Assembly: GCA_032027125.1 (NCBI GenBank)
Contig: JAVSMQ010000001.1
Coordinates: 3,830,198 to 3,894,197 of the forward strand
Length of the DNA: 64,000 nt
Direction of reading: 5' to 3'
Source: JANJTB01 sp032027125
Lineage (GTDB): Bacteria > Bacteroidota > Ignavibacteria > Kapaibacteriales > UBA2268
In this document: positions 46,393 through 55,287 of the stretch, piece by piece
How positions within the stretch are numbered: the first letter of the stretch is position 1
How the letters are laid out: each line of letters opens with the position of its first letter
Notes under the pieces: generated by a model
The model's input: only the letters and a program-made list of their open reading frames with translations
Told to the model about the DNA's origin: nothing
The model's database searches: none
Program-made: the position numbers and the translations under genes

Positions 46393-46776
46393 ATGAAAAT
46401 TTATTATAATCAAAAACTAAAGGAAAGAGCCCGACAATTACGGAATCATTCAACTTATGCCGAAAAATGTATGTGGGTTATGCTTAAAGGAAAACAACTT
46501 GAAGGCTATGATTTCCACCGTCAAAAACCAATCGGAAATTTTATAGCGGATTTTTATTGTCATGAATTGCAGTTAGTGATAGAAATTGACGGTATTTCTC
46601 ACAATGATGAAACCATCAGGAAAAAAGATGAATTCAAAGAAATGTATTTTGAAAGTCTTGGATTATCAGTTATTAGATTTACGGATGATGAAGTAATTGG
46701 AAATGCAGGTTTGGTTGAGGTGAAATTAAAAAGTTTTGTGAAATCCCGAACCACACACCCCCTAACCCCCTCTTAA
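46393..46776 (+). CDS. DUF559 (Vsr/PD-(D/E)XK-like) endonuclease domain protein
   Basis: A 127-aa single-domain protein of the DUF559 group, related in fold to the very-short-patch repair nuclease. It has the N-terminal ARQLRNHSTYAEKCMWVML, GYDFHRQKPIGNFIADFYC with a catalytic Asp, LVIEIDGISHND with the metal-binding E and D, and GLSVIRFTDDEV. Its last residues (RTTHPLTPS) are encoded by the flanking C-rich repeat itself. The target and whether it acts in repair, transfer or repeat mobility are unknown. Confidence 0.85.
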   Translation: MKIYYNQKLKERARQLRNHSTYAEKCMWVMLKGKQLEGYDFHRQKPIGNFIADFYCHELQLVIEIDGISHNDETIRKKDEFKEMYFESLGLSVIRFTDDEVIGNAGLVEVKLKSFVKSRTTHPLTPS

Positions 46777-46790
46777 TAGAGGGGGAATAA
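46751..46790. repeat. C-rich palindrome at the end of the DUF559 gene
   Basis: Contains CACACACCCCCTAACCCC and the hairpin CCCCCTCT-TAAT-AGAGGGGG. It is inverted relative to 46285-46317. Confidence 0.85.
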
Positions 46791-46799
46791 GAAAAAAGA

Positions 46800-46830
46800 G
46801 ATGTCCGACACTTTGGAAGTGTGGCATATC
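46800..46830. repeat. Degenerate copy of the 36400 hairpin
   Basis: Shares the GACAC-TTTGGAA-GTGTGGC core with the perfect hairpin at 36400-36430, with two mismatches in the stem. Confidence 0.7.
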
Positions 46831-46898
46831 AAAACATCAGCAAATTTGTTCTTTTGAAATTTTAGTATAATTATTTTTTAAATAAAAGGAGTTTTATA

Positions 46899-47549
46899 AT
46901 GAAGTATTTTTTTGTAGTTATCATTTTTATATTTGCTTTAAATGAAGATATTCATTCGCAGATTTTTGGTATCAAAGCCGGACTAAACTTATCAGATATG
47001 TATAATAAACGTGACCAAGAAGAAGTTCAAAGTAATATGAAACCGGGTTTTCATATCGGTGCAACAGCCGAATTCCCAATTTCGAAAATGTTTGCATTTG
47101 AATCAGGAATATTATTGTCCAATAAAGGTTATAAAGTGGACATAAGTGAAACGCAGGGCGGTGTCACTGCAACAATTAAACAAAATGTAAGCATGTATTA
47201 TTTGGATATTCCAATTACAGCAAAATTATATTTGCCTGTCGGTTCGGCAAAATTCTGTTTTTTGGCAGGACCTTATCTCGCATTAGGATTATCCGGTACA
47301 GCAACAACAGAATTAACAGTAAACGGTCAAACGCAAAAAAAAGATGAGGATGTTAATTTCGGTTCAGATGAAGATGAACTTAAACCATTGGATTATGGAT
47401 TGATATTTGGTGCCGGTATCGAATTCAGTAATTTTACTTTTGGTATTAACTATAATCTTGGTTTGGCAAATCTGTTAAATAATACTGAATTTAATTCGAC
47501 AATCAATCATAAAGTAATCGGAATTTCTGCCGGTTACAAATTCAATTAA
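46899..47549 (+). CDS. Porin-like outer-membrane beta-barrel (PorT/OMP_b-brl_2 type)
   Basis: A 216-aa protein with a signal peptide (FFVVIIFIFALNEDIHS) and the pattern of small 8-strand Bacteroidota barrels: FGIKAGLNLSDMY first strand, GFHIGATAEFPI, YYLDIPITAKLYLPVG, CFLAGPYLALGLSG, and a final GISAGYKFN. A strong AAGGAG precedes the start. Function unknown; PorT-like proteins are common around T9SS. Confidence 0.85.
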   Translation: MKYFFVVIIFIFALNEDIHSQIFGIKAGLNLSDMYNKRDQEEVQSNMKPGFHIGATAEFPISKMFAFESGILLSNKGYKVDISETQGGVTATIKQNVSMYYLDIPITAKLYLPVGSAKFCFLAGPYLALGLSGTATTELTVNGQTQKKDEDVNFGSDEDELKPLDYGLIFGAGIEFSNFTFGINYNLGLANLLNNTEFNSTINHKVIGISAGYKFN

Positions 47550-47574
47550 AATTGAATAATTTTAATTTAATACA

Positions 47575-47615
47575 ACCATCCCTTAATTCCCTCCTTGAAA
47601 GAAAAGGAGGGGAGA
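47575..47615. repeat. C-rich palindrome, copy of the 46216-46258 element
   Basis: CCTCCTT-GAAAGA-AAAGGAGG hairpin in the same orientation and almost the same sequence as at 46228-46252. May serve as a terminator for the barrel gene. Confidence 0.8.
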
Positions 47616-47630
47616 TAAGAACACTCTTTT

Positions 47631-47726
47631 GTCAGAATCACAGATTACACGGATTAAAGGATTACACGGATTAAAACAATAGAACAAAAAAACCTTCTGA
47701 AGGTTGCGGAGACTTCGGAAGGTTAA
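47631..47726. repeat. Left direct repeat flanking the helicase-associated-domain gene
   Basis: Contains AGAATCACAGATTACACGG, a second GATTACACGGATTAAA, and ends in the hairpin AACCTTCTGAAGGTT-GCGG-AGACTTCGGAAGGTT (47691-47724). The same series recurs at 49297-49408. Confidence 0.8.
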
Positions 47727-47780
47727 TTTCGAGATTAGTTTTTTTGTTTATCTTAAAAAATTAATGTGGATATTATCAGT

Positions 47781-49238
47781 ATGAAAAGAATAAAAAAAAT
47801 TAGAGAGACAAAGGCTGAACAATGGGAAAAAATGTGGTGCGAAAAGTTTGAACAATTAAAGAAACATAAGGAATTGTTTGGAACTTTAAAAATCCGTCGA
47901 TTATACGAACCACCTTATCAACATTTCAAGTATTTAAGAACCTGGTGCAACAGGCAGCGAAATAATTATAAAGATAATTCTTTACATTCTCATAGATATA
48001 TTTTGCTGTCTGACTTAGGTTTTAGTTTTGACCCCTTTGGGGAGCTATGGGAAAAAGGTTACAAAATGCTTTTAGAAAATTTCAAGGAATTTGGAACCTG
48101 TAAAATAAAGAAGGAACATAAAAATTTTAATGCGTATAAGAGCTGGGCTTTGTACCAAAGGACTAATAAGGATAAACTTTCAAAATATCAAATAGATAAG
48201 TTAAATAAAATAGGATTTGAATGGAGATCATGGGATGAAATATGGGAAGATAATTACCAAAAACTATTGAATTTTAAGAATAAGTACGGTACAAGTAATA
48301 TTAGTTTAAAGGATTATTTATCAAATGATGATATAAAAGAAATTCGCAAAATAAATAGTTGGACAAAGGGGCAAAGAAGAGACTTTCACGAAAATCAATT
48401 GACGGAATACAGGGCAAATAAGCTAATGGAACTGGATTTTGATTTTGTTTTTGATGTTCACCAATCGAATTGGGAAAAAAGATTTAAAGAACTGATAAAA
48501 TATAAAAATGAACATGGCAATTGCATGGTTCCCTTAAAATACAATAAGAATAAAAAGTTGGCTATATGGGTTTTTAAACAAAGAAATAAGAAAAATATAT
48601 TGTCGGAATCAAGAATAAACAAATTAAATAGAATAGGATTTGTCTGGAAAACTTATGATGAAAATTGGGAACAGCAATTATCAAGATTAATTGAATTTAA
48701 AAAAAAGAATGGACATTGCAGAGTAATTGGAACAATGGATGCTTCACTGGCACATTGGGTTCATAGAATTCGGGATTTAAGGAAGAATAACGAAAACAGC
48801 TTATCAACTGAACAAATACAAATTCTTGATAATTTAGGTTTCATTTGGGACCCGCTTGAATATTCCTGGCAGCAACATTATAAAGCTTTGGTAAAATTTA
48901 GAAATGAATTTGGACATACAAGAATACCTCATCGTAAAGCTAGTTATAAGAAATTGTTAAACTGGACAAAACACCAAAGAGATATTAAAGACAAATTACC
49001 ACCGGATAAATTTAAAAAATTAGATGATTTAGGATTTAATTGGAATCCATTGGATGATAACTGGATGAGACATTATAATGAGCTTGTTGAATTTAAAAAA
49101 GAATTTGGACATTTAAGGGTACCCTATTCAAACACAAAAAATATAAAATTGTTCAATTGGATATACTACATAAGAAGTATAAAAGAAAAGTTGGATCCTG
49201 ATAAAATTAAAAAATTGGATGATTTAGGATTTTATTGA
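47781..49238 (+). CDS. Stand-alone array of seven helicase-associated (HA) domains
   Basis: A 485-aa protein made of seven ~68-residue HA domains (PF03457 type). Each unit opens WxxxxxxLxxFKxxxGxxxV, continues W-x-x-x-Q-R or a close variant, and ends LDxLGFxW. Normally such arrays follow a DEAD/DEAH helicase; here no helicase domain is present, so the protein is probably a nucleic-acid or partner-binding adaptor. ATG 47781 is chosen over a GTG at 47766. Direct repeats on both sides suggest it moved in as a unit. No function is assigned. Confidence 0.8.
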   Translation: MKRIKKIRETKAEQWEKMWCEKFEQLKKHKELFGTLKIRRLYEPPYQHFKYLRTWCNRQRNNYKDNSLHSHRYILLSDLGFSFDPFGELWEKGYKMLLENFKEFGTCKIKKEHKNFNAYKSWALYQRTNKDKLSKYQIDKLNKIGFEWRSWDEIWEDNYQKLLNFKNKYGTSNISLKDYLSNDDIKEIRKINSWTKGQRRDFHENQLTEYRANKLMELDFDFVFDVHQSNWEKRFKELIKYKNEHGNCMVPLKYNKNKKLAIWVFKQRNKKNILSESRINKLNRIGFVWKTYDENWEQQLSRLIEFKKKNGHCRVIGTMDASLAHWVHRIRDLRKNNENSLSTEQIQILDNLGFIWDPLEYSWQQHYKALVKFRNEFGHTRIPHRKASYKKLLNWTKHQRDIKDKLPPDKFKKLDDLGFNWNPLDDNWMRHYNELVEFKKEFGHLRVPYSNTKNIKLFNWIYYIRSIKEKLDPDKIKKLDDLGFY

Positions 49239-49296
49239 TTCTTATGAAGTTTCTTTGAACAATCAATTTGACCAAATCAATCTCCGTGTTAACTTT

Positions 49297-49408
49297 ATCA
49301 GAATCACAGATTATACGGATTTATTTTGTCAGAATTACTGATTTCACGGATTAAATCAATAAAACCAAAAAACCTTCCGAAGGTTGCGGAACCTTCGGAA
49401 GGTTAAAT
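49297..49408. repeat. Right direct repeat flanking the helicase-associated-domain gene
   Basis: Contains AGAATCACAGATTATACGG, a TTTCACGGATTAAA segment, and a perfect hairpin at the end. Same order as at 47631-47726. Confidence 0.8.
49371..49404 (-). terminator. Perfect hairpin, probable terminator of the YbbR operon
   Basis: AACCTTCCGAAGGTT and AACCTTCGGAAGGTT pair over 15 bp with a 4-nt loop. On the minus strand it is followed by TTTTTT, 54 bp past the YbbR stop. Confidence 0.85.
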
Positions 49409-49457
49409 TCTGATAGAGTCCATCTTAATAAAGAAACAATTTCATTAGAAAATTTAT

Positions 49458-50429
49458 TTACAAACCGGATTTTGAAATAACGGGAGTTCTGGTAATTTTA
49501 TAATTATAGATTTGCTGCGGAGATATATTAATGACCTCCAAATTTCCGGGAAATTCTATCTTAGGTATAAGAATTCCTGTTTTGTCATTTGCAATATCTG
49601 AGTATTGAAGGGTAACACTAACTCTGTCGGGTGTCAGTTCTACGATTTCCGAAATTCCGCCGCGGAAGGTAATAGTAATAAATTCAGGAAATAAAACATG
49701 ATTTTTGGGAATAGTACCTCCGCGGATACTAATCCTGATTTCATCAAAGGTGACTTCTGCAGTTTGCTGAATGACGGCATTGAATTTAACATTTTTTCTG
49801 TTTAATCTGACTATGCCTTTTAATGAATCCGATAATTCCAGATTGTCACTGAAAATATGGTTTATATCTTCATACAAGGCAGGTTTTGTTGACCATGATT
49901 TTATTTGACTGACAATTTTATCATTTCCTCTTATTTCGATAACATCAGGTTCTAACTGAGGCTTACCGACAAGGGAAAAACCATCTGCAGGAATTATTGT
50001 TAAATCGGGTACAACCGGAACTGAGTATGTTGTAACACTTCCGGTTTTAATAGTAATGTAATCTGAAAGCACATCTGATAATTCAACTCTTTCAAACGAC
50101 TGAACACCTTTCAGCAGATTTGACCTTCCGATACTGTAAATACTGTCATTAATAACCGTTTGTGAAAGGTCAACATAAATCTTTTTTGAATTGTTAAAGA
50201 ATATCAGATTGAATAAATTCCATCCCGTTCCTTTAGCTTCTACAAACACAAATGCTGTCGGCTGCTGTTCGAAAGACCTGTTTTCGGGCAGTTTGATTTC
50301 AACGGGTAATTTAATAAGAGTTGTATATTCACTGCTTAAGCTGGCGTACATCCATAAAGCCATTGCAAATAAAAATGCTCCGAGCAATGATTTTTTTGAT
50401 ATATGTCTAAAATATTTTTTTAATTCCAT
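49458..50429 (-). CDS. YbbR-domain (CdaR-like) membrane-anchored protein
   Basis: A 323-aa protein with one N-terminal membrane helix (LLGAFLFAMALWMYASLSS) and an extracytoplasmic part of YbbR repeats, each a VPVVPDLTIIPADGFSLVG-like strand pattern. In Gram-positives CdaR regulates the c-di-AMP synthase CdaA; no cdaA gene is seen here. Start lies 1 bp after the TauE stop, so it is the last gene of an operon. Confidence 0.85.
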   Translation of the reverse strand: MELKKYFRHISKKSLLGAFLFAMALWMYASLSSEYTTLIKLPVEIKLPENRSFEQQPTAFVFVEAKGTGWNLFNLIFFNNSKKIYVDLSQTVINDSIYSIGRSNLLKGVQSFERVELSDVLSDYITIKTGSVTTYSVPVVPDLTIIPADGFSLVGKPQLEPDVIEIRGNDKIVSQIKSWSTKPALYEDINHIFSDNLELSDSLKGIVRLNRKNVKFNAVIQQTAEVTFDEIRISIRGGTIPKNHVLFPEFITITFRGGISEIVELTPDRVSVTLQYSDIANDKTGILIPKIEFPGNLEVINISPQQIYNYKITRTPVISKSGL

Positions 50430-50430
50430 T

Positions 50431-51174
50431 TTAGATTATCCCGAATAATTCAAGTGACATCATAATTACAGCTACTATCAAAAAGAATCTGATGAATTTT
50501 TCACCGCGTCTAAGCGAAATCTTTGCTGACAGCCATGCACCAATTGCATTTCCGACAGCAAGTACAATACCCGGAAGAAACATAACTTTGTCATTCATAA
50601 TAAAAACCATGAGTGCCGGCAGTGTAAAAAATGATACAACAAATACTTTCATGATGTTAACACGTACAAGGTCGTATTTCATTAGGCGATGAAAAATTGC
50701 CATTAAAACAAATCCAACCCCGATTTGAAGAAAACCGCCGTAAACACCTGCAAGAACGAGGCTAATTATTACTTTTGCATTAAGCTTTTCTATAGGTTCG
50801 GGATTTTTAACTTTTTTGACGGGATAAACAATTGAAATTATAATCAGAATCATTACTATTCCGATAAAAATTTCAAGCAAATCATTTGAAATTCCTGTTG
50901 CGAGAAATGCACCGGCAATTGAACCGGGTAATGTCAATAGAGCAAGATTAATATATAATTTTAAATTGTCCTTGATTTCTTTCCAAAGCGCACCGACTGC
51001 AGTTATGCTCTGGATAAAAATTGCAATTCTATTCGTTCCGTTTGCAATAGTTGCTTCAAGTCCTGTAAAAATTAATCCGGGAATGGTAAGTACAGAGCCT
51101 CCGCCTGCAACAACATTGATGAAGCCGGATATGAGTCCCAAGCCGAGCAGAAGAAGAATGTGCTGCCAAATCAT
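50431..51174 (-). CDS. TauE/SafE-family membrane anion exporter
   Basis: A 247-aa protein with about eight membrane helices. The family motif GGGSVLTIPGLI lies near residue 24, and the second conserved half holds GVYGGFLQIGVGFVLM. Members export sulfite, sulfoacetate or related anions, or take up organic sulfonates. Overlaps the upstream gene by 4 bp. Confidence 0.9.
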   Translation of the reverse strand: MIWQHILLLLGLGLISGFINVVAGGGSVLTIPGLIFTGLEATIANGTNRIAIFIQSITAVGALWKEIKDNLKLYINLALLTLPGSIAGAFLATGISNDLLEIFIGIVMILIIISIVYPVKKVKNPEPIEKLNAKVIISLVLAGVYGGFLQIGVGFVLMAIFHRLMKYDLVRVNIMKVFVVSFFTLPALMVFIMNDKVMFLPGIVLAVGNAIGAWLSAKISLRRGEKFIRFFLIVAVIMMSLELFGII

Positions 51175-51458
51175 TTTATATTTTCACTTTGAATTAGTCT
51201 GTTCCGCGATAATACTTCTTTTTCAATTATCTCTCTTATGACAGGTTTTATATATAAATTTTCTATGCCGAGAGAAGCAATACCATTAGCAATTACATTT
51301 ATAACAACTTCGGGAGGGTCAGTTTTGTTAACAAGTATGTACATTTTATCTTTCACAGTACACAAACCGCCGGAAATACTGCCATTTACTCTTCTGATTG
51401 TTATACCGAGATTTTTGGCAAGTTCTTTTAACTCATTATAAATTTCAATTTGTTTCAT
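51171..51458 (-). CDS. Conserved small protein of unknown function
   Basis: A 95-aa soluble protein with no recognised family. It shows a helix (EIYNELKELAKNLGI), a SGGLCTVKDKMYILVNK hairpin and a helical end. The start is placed at 51458 (MKQIEIY), 14 bp inside the upstream gene; the frame extends to 51515. Operon order (membrane protein, this, TauE, YbbR) gives no function. Confidence 0.7.
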   Translation of the reverse strand: MKQIEIYNELKELAKNLGITIRRVNGSISGGLCTVKDKMYILVNKTDPPEVVINVIANGIASLGIENLYIKPVIREIIEKEVLSRNRLIQSENIK

Positions 51459-51990
51459 TAATATTGCCGGTGATTGAATTTTGCTTTGTGAGTGGTTTCC
51501 ATACAGCATAAGCAATTATGTTTGCATTTGCCAGATATGCAATTCCGGAAAATACAGTATTCAAAGTGCTTTTATAACGCATAAAAATTGATTGCTGAAT
51601 ATCCATATCACCAAGAAAACTTACATCATTATAGAAGATTGCCCTGCTTAGTCCGAAATCTAAATAAATGTTATAAAAAACAACCGGTGATACAATCAAA
51701 AACAAGACTATTGACATAAAAAGCCAGCCCTGTGTGCGAATCAGCTTTCTTTCTGAAACGGCAATAATAACCATTGCAAGAAATGATAAGCCGTAAGCAA
51801 AATTGGTATAAGTTGCACCTGAAGTAAAGAGATAAATATTATAGTCAATCATCTCCTTTGAATATCCGGATTTGAAAGTTAAAATATTCCCCGGCATAAA
51901 AATGTCGAAAATTACAGCATTTCTGACTACCGACCCTCCAAGCCAGATTATCATTCCGAGAGCAAATATAAAGTAAATTGTTTTTTTCAA
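51445..51990 (-). CDS. Integral membrane protein with four helices, function unknown
   Basis: A 181-aa protein whose four helices are near residues 5-25, 62-80, 88-106 and 148-165 (IFALGMIIWLGGSVV, LSFLAMVIIAV, FMSIVLFLIVSPVVFYNIYL, GIAYLANANIIAYAVW). DUF4149-like layout is possible. First gene of the four-gene operon. Confidence 0.65.
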   Translation of the reverse strand: MKKTIYFIFALGMIIWLGGSVVRNAVIFDIFMPGNILTFKSGYSKEMIDYNIYLFTSGATYTNFAYGLSFLAMVIIAVSERKLIRTQGWLFMSIVLFLIVSPVVFYNIYLDFGLSRAIFYNDVSFLGDMDIQQSIFMRYKSTLNTVFSGIAYLANANIIAYAVWKPLTKQNSITGNINETN

Positions 51991-52100
51991 AATTGATTAC
52001 CTAACAATTGAATTTTCAAGCTGCAAATATACGAAAGAATTAGAAATTATTAATATCGAAACTCGTCATAATGTTTTTTTCAATTTAAAGTTGAGTAAAG

Positions 52101-53498
52101 ATGTTAAAAAATAAGGCTCCTTTTAGTGAATTAGAATTAGCTGTAATTTTTGGTGAAAATAATCTGCATAATATAAATGAAGGCTTTAATGCTTCAGGTG
52201 TTGTTATTGATACACGAATACTTGAGCCTGGTAATATATTTGCAGCATTGAAAGGAGAAAATATTGACGGTCATGACCTGATTGAGCAGGCTTTTAACAG
52301 TGGAGCTTCTGCCTGCATAATTGAAAAAGATTATCTTGAAGAAATTACCGGTAAATTTCCTAATAAGTCTTTCATTGTCACCAATGATAACATCGAAGCA
52401 TTAGGCAGACTTGCGAACCATCACAGAAGAAGATTTGAATATCCGGTTATATGTGTTGGCGGCGCAAATGGAAAGACAACTACAAAAGAGATGATTGCTG
52501 CTGTTTTGTCTGAAGAATTCAAAGTATTGAAAACTTATGGAAATTATAATAATAAAATTGGTGTTCCATTGATGCTGCTTCAGATGTTGGATGAATACGA
52601 TATTGCAATACTCGAAATCGGAACAAATACACCGGGAGAAATTTACGACCTTTCCAATATCGTGGAGCCAACACATGCATTGATAACAAATATTGGAAAG
52701 GAGCATCTTGAATTCCTGATTGATTTGGATGGAGTAGAACTTGAAGAAACCTATCTGTTCGCAAAAGTGCGTTCTGACGGCTTTGCGTTTGTAAATTATG
52801 ATGACGTCAGATTGAAATTATACGGACATGTTCTTGGCAGATTCATGACTTACGGAACTAACGAACATGCACAATTCAGATGTGAATATACTCTGAATGA
52901 TGAACTTAATCCGGTTGTTACTGTTATGAAAATTGAGGGGAATTATACAGTTAATATGCAGACCGTAGGTTATGCTTCAGCGCTTAATGCAATTGCTGCT
53001 ATTGCTGTAGGAGATTATTTCGGAGTGGGAGGTGATAAAATCATTAAATCACTCGAAAATTTTGAACCTCTCGAAGGAAGTTCCGGCTATGGGCGTATGG
53101 CTTTAAGCGAAATTAATGGAATAAGAATTATAAATGATACTTATAATGCTAATCCTGATTCGATGTCCGCAGCATTAAAAAATCTGGAAATGATAAAAAT
53201 AAAAGGTCGTAAATATGCTGTACTGGGTGATATGAGAGAGCTTGGCATTGCTGCACCCCAGGAACATTATAATATCATTGAAATTGGTTTAAGCGTATCT
53301 GATAAAGTTTTGGTTACCGGCGATGAAATGATTGCTGCATCAAAAAGGTTTAATTCAGATAAACTAATGACTTTCAGTTCAAATGAAATAATTGCTGAAT
53401 ATTTGAAAAATAATCTGCTTCCGGGAGACTGCGTTTTGGTAAAAGGCTCAAGAGGCATGAAAATGGAAGAAGTAATAATTAATTTAAAACAAATTTGA
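52101..53498 (+). CDS. murF: UDP-N-acetylmuramoyl-tripeptide-D-alanyl-D-alanine ligase
   Basis: A 465-aa Mur ligase that adds D-Ala-D-Ala to the peptidoglycan precursor in the cytoplasm. The N-terminal substrate-binding domain reads VVIDTRILEPGNIFAALKGE; the ATP-binding loop is GGANGKTTTKEM; the central ILEIGTNTPGEI and C-terminal RIINDTYNANPDSM are typical of MurF. Length matches. Divergent from the membrane operon upstream. Confidence 0.96.
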   Translation: MLKNKAPFSELELAVIFGENNLHNINEGFNASGVVIDTRILEPGNIFAALKGENIDGHDLIEQAFNSGASACIIEKDYLEEITGKFPNKSFIVTNDNIEALGRLANHHRRRFEYPVICVGGANGKTTTKEMIAAVLSEEFKVLKTYGNYNNKIGVPLMLLQMLDEYDIAILEIGTNTPGEIYDLSNIVEPTHALITNIGKEHLEFLIDLDGVELEETYLFAKVRSDGFAFVNYDDVRLKLYGHVLGRFMTYGTNEHAQFRCEYTLNDELNPVVTVMKIEGNYTVNMQTVGYASALNAIAAIAVGDYFGVGGDKIIKSLENFEPLEGSSGYGRMALSEINGIRIINDTYNANPDSMSAALKNLEMIKIKGRKYAVLGDMRELGIAAPQEHYNIIEIGLSVSDKVLVTGDEMIAASKRFNSDKLMTFSSNEIIAEYLKNNLLPGDCVLVKGSRGMKMEEVIINLKQI

Positions 53499-53511
53499 TA
53501 AAAGGTGATTT

Positions 53512-54312
53512 ATGGATGTTATCGAAAAAGATAAAATTAAAAGTACTGTTAGAGAAAGCTATGGTAAAATTGCTTTATTAAATACTTTAGACAGCTGCTG
53601 CGCTCCGTCATGCTGCGGAACTGATATTGCTCCGGACGGAAGTTCAATCTCACTTGAACTTGGCTACTCTGCAGGTGACCTTGCAAATGTCCCTGACGGT
53701 GCAAACATGGGGCTCGGCTGCGGAAATCCTCAGGCAATTGCTTCTCTGAAAATAGGGGAGACTGTATTAGACCTTGGCAGCGGAGGTGGTTTTGACTGTT
53801 TCCTTGCCGCACCGCAGGTTGGTGAAACCGGAAAAGTAATCGGAGTTGATATGACACCCGAAATGATTACAAAATCAAGATTAAATGCTATTAACGGTGG
53901 ATTTGAGAATGTAGAGTTTCGTCTTGGTGAGATTGAGAATTTACCGGTTGCAGATAATTCGGTTGATGTAATAATTTCCAACTGTGTAATTAATCTTTCT
54001 CCCGACAAACCTCGGGTTTTTGAGGAGACATTCAGAGTATTGAAACCGCTTGGGAGACTTGCTATTTCAGATGTAGTTGCATTTGCCCCGATTCCTGATG
54101 ATGTTCGTAATGACCTGGCTCTTTATACCGGATGTATATCAGGTGCCTCGGAAATTGAAGTCCTGGAAAAGATTATGAATGATTGCGGATTTATGGACAT
54201 TCAAATTAAGCCTAAAAATGAAAGCAAAAAATTTATGAGCAAATGGGCACCCGGGACTCCGTTGACTGATTTTGTAGTGTCAGCAACAATAGAAGCTGTA
54301 AAGCCGGCTTAG
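53512..54312 (+). CDS. arsM: Arsenite S-adenosylmethionine methyltransferase
   Basis: A 266-aa methyltransferase that methylates arsenite, giving volatile products. It has motif I LDLGSGGGFDCFLAA, VDMTPEMI, and the three conserved arsenic-binding cysteines in GLGCGNP, ISNCVINLS and YTGCISGA. An extra SCCAPSCCG run near residue 29 is seen in many bacterial ArsM. AAGGTG precedes the start, 13 bp after murF. No arsR or other ars genes are seen. Confidence 0.94.
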   Translation: MDVIEKDKIKSTVRESYGKIALLNTLDSCCAPSCCGTDIAPDGSSISLELGYSAGDLANVPDGANMGLGCGNPQAIASLKIGETVLDLGSGGGFDCFLAAPQVGETGKVIGVDMTPEMITKSRLNAINGGFENVEFRLGEIENLPVADNSVDVIISNCVINLSPDKPRVFEETFRVLKPLGRLAISDVVAFAPIPDDVRNDLALYTGCISGASEIEVLEKIMNDCGFMDIQIKPKNESKKFMSKWAPGTPLTDFVVSATIEAVKPA

Positions 54313-54419
54313 TTGTTGAAAATTTAATTTACAGTCTATGATTTAAATATTTGTGAAACATATTTCTGATAAAATCGTTTTCAGGTCGGATTGTTTAACA
54401 AATTTAATGGTTTTTTTAA

Positions 54420-54995
54420 ATGAATTTATTAAAGATTTTTCTAATTTTTTCGGCATTATTGATTATGAATATTGAAGATACAACCGCAGCAGACGGTAAA
54501 AACCCGCGTTACGAAATGACAGTATCGCAAAAAGGTAAAGTATTGGGCAAAATAGTTCTTGAACTTTTTCCTGATAAAGCACCGAAACACGTAAGAAACT
54601 TTGACAGTCTGGTTGCTGCAAAATTTTATGACGGATGCGCTTTTCACAGAGTTATTCCAGGCTTTATGATTCAGGGCGGCGACCCTAATTCAAAAGACAA
54701 ACCAAAACAATTGTGGGGACAGGGTGCTGCCGGTCAAACCAAAATTCCTGCTGAATTTAATGACACCAAACACGTTCGCGGTATTCTTTCTGCAGCCAGA
54801 ACAAACGACCCAAACAGTGCTACTTCTCAATTCTTTATTGTACATGGTAATGCATCACATTTAGACGGACAATATACTGCTTACGGTAAAGTAGTAACCG
54901 GATTGGAAGTAGTTGATTTAGTTGCAAACATGCCTCAGGAAGACTCTAACCGTCCTATTGATAAAGTTTCCTTTACAATTGTAAAAATTAAATAA
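54420..54995 (+). CDS. Exported cyclophilin-type peptidyl-prolyl isomerase
   Basis: A 191-aa cyclophilin with an N-terminal signal-like segment (LLKIFLIFSALLIMNIE), suggesting a periplasmic folding role. Core motifs are CAFHRVIPGFMIQGGDP with the catalytic Arg and Phe, NSATSQFFIVHG, and the LDGQYTAYGKV loop. It is followed by a clear terminator. Confidence 0.94.
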   Translation: MNLLKIFLIFSALLIMNIEDTTAADGKNPRYEMTVSQKGKVLGKIVLELFPDKAPKHVRNFDSLVAAKFYDGCAFHRVIPGFMIQGGDPNSKDKPKQLWGQGAAGQTKIPAEFNDTKHVRGILSAARTNDPNSATSQFFIVHGNASHLDGQYTAYGKVVTGLEVVDLVANMPQEDSNRPIDKVSFTIVKIK

Positions 54996-55021
54996 ATCAA
55001 TTGAATAATTATTGATATTTC

Positions 55022-55050
55022 AAACAGCCGAATTATATTTTCGGCTGTTT
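55022..55050 (+). terminator. Terminator after the cyclophilin gene
   Basis: AAACAGCCGAA pairs with TTCGGCTGTTT (11 bp) around a 7-nt loop; the T-run overlaps the stem end. Confidence 0.85.
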
Positions 55051-55091
55051 TGGTATAATATTGAAGTTTAAATTTAACTTTACAATTCAGG

Positions 55092-55174
55092 TGCAACAAA
55101 TTTAATGATTCCAAATTTTTGCAATTCCAATTTTTAAAATTAATAAAAGTTAAGGCTTAACTAACTTTGTTGCA
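55092..55174. promoter_or_regulatory. Inverted repeats upstream of the transposase-like gene
   Basis: TGCAACAAA (55092-55100) and TTTGTTGCA (55166-55174) enclose an AGTTAAG-G-CTTAACT palindrome. Could be an operator or one element end; no partner end was found past the gene. Confidence 0.4.
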
Positions 55175-55287
55175 TGAAAAAAACAAATTTCAAAAATGAA
55201 AAAAAATATTGACAGATGTTGATATATAATTTTGTTAATAGATATTTTTTTGTTTTATTTGTATCTGAAATGTTGTTTTGATATTAA

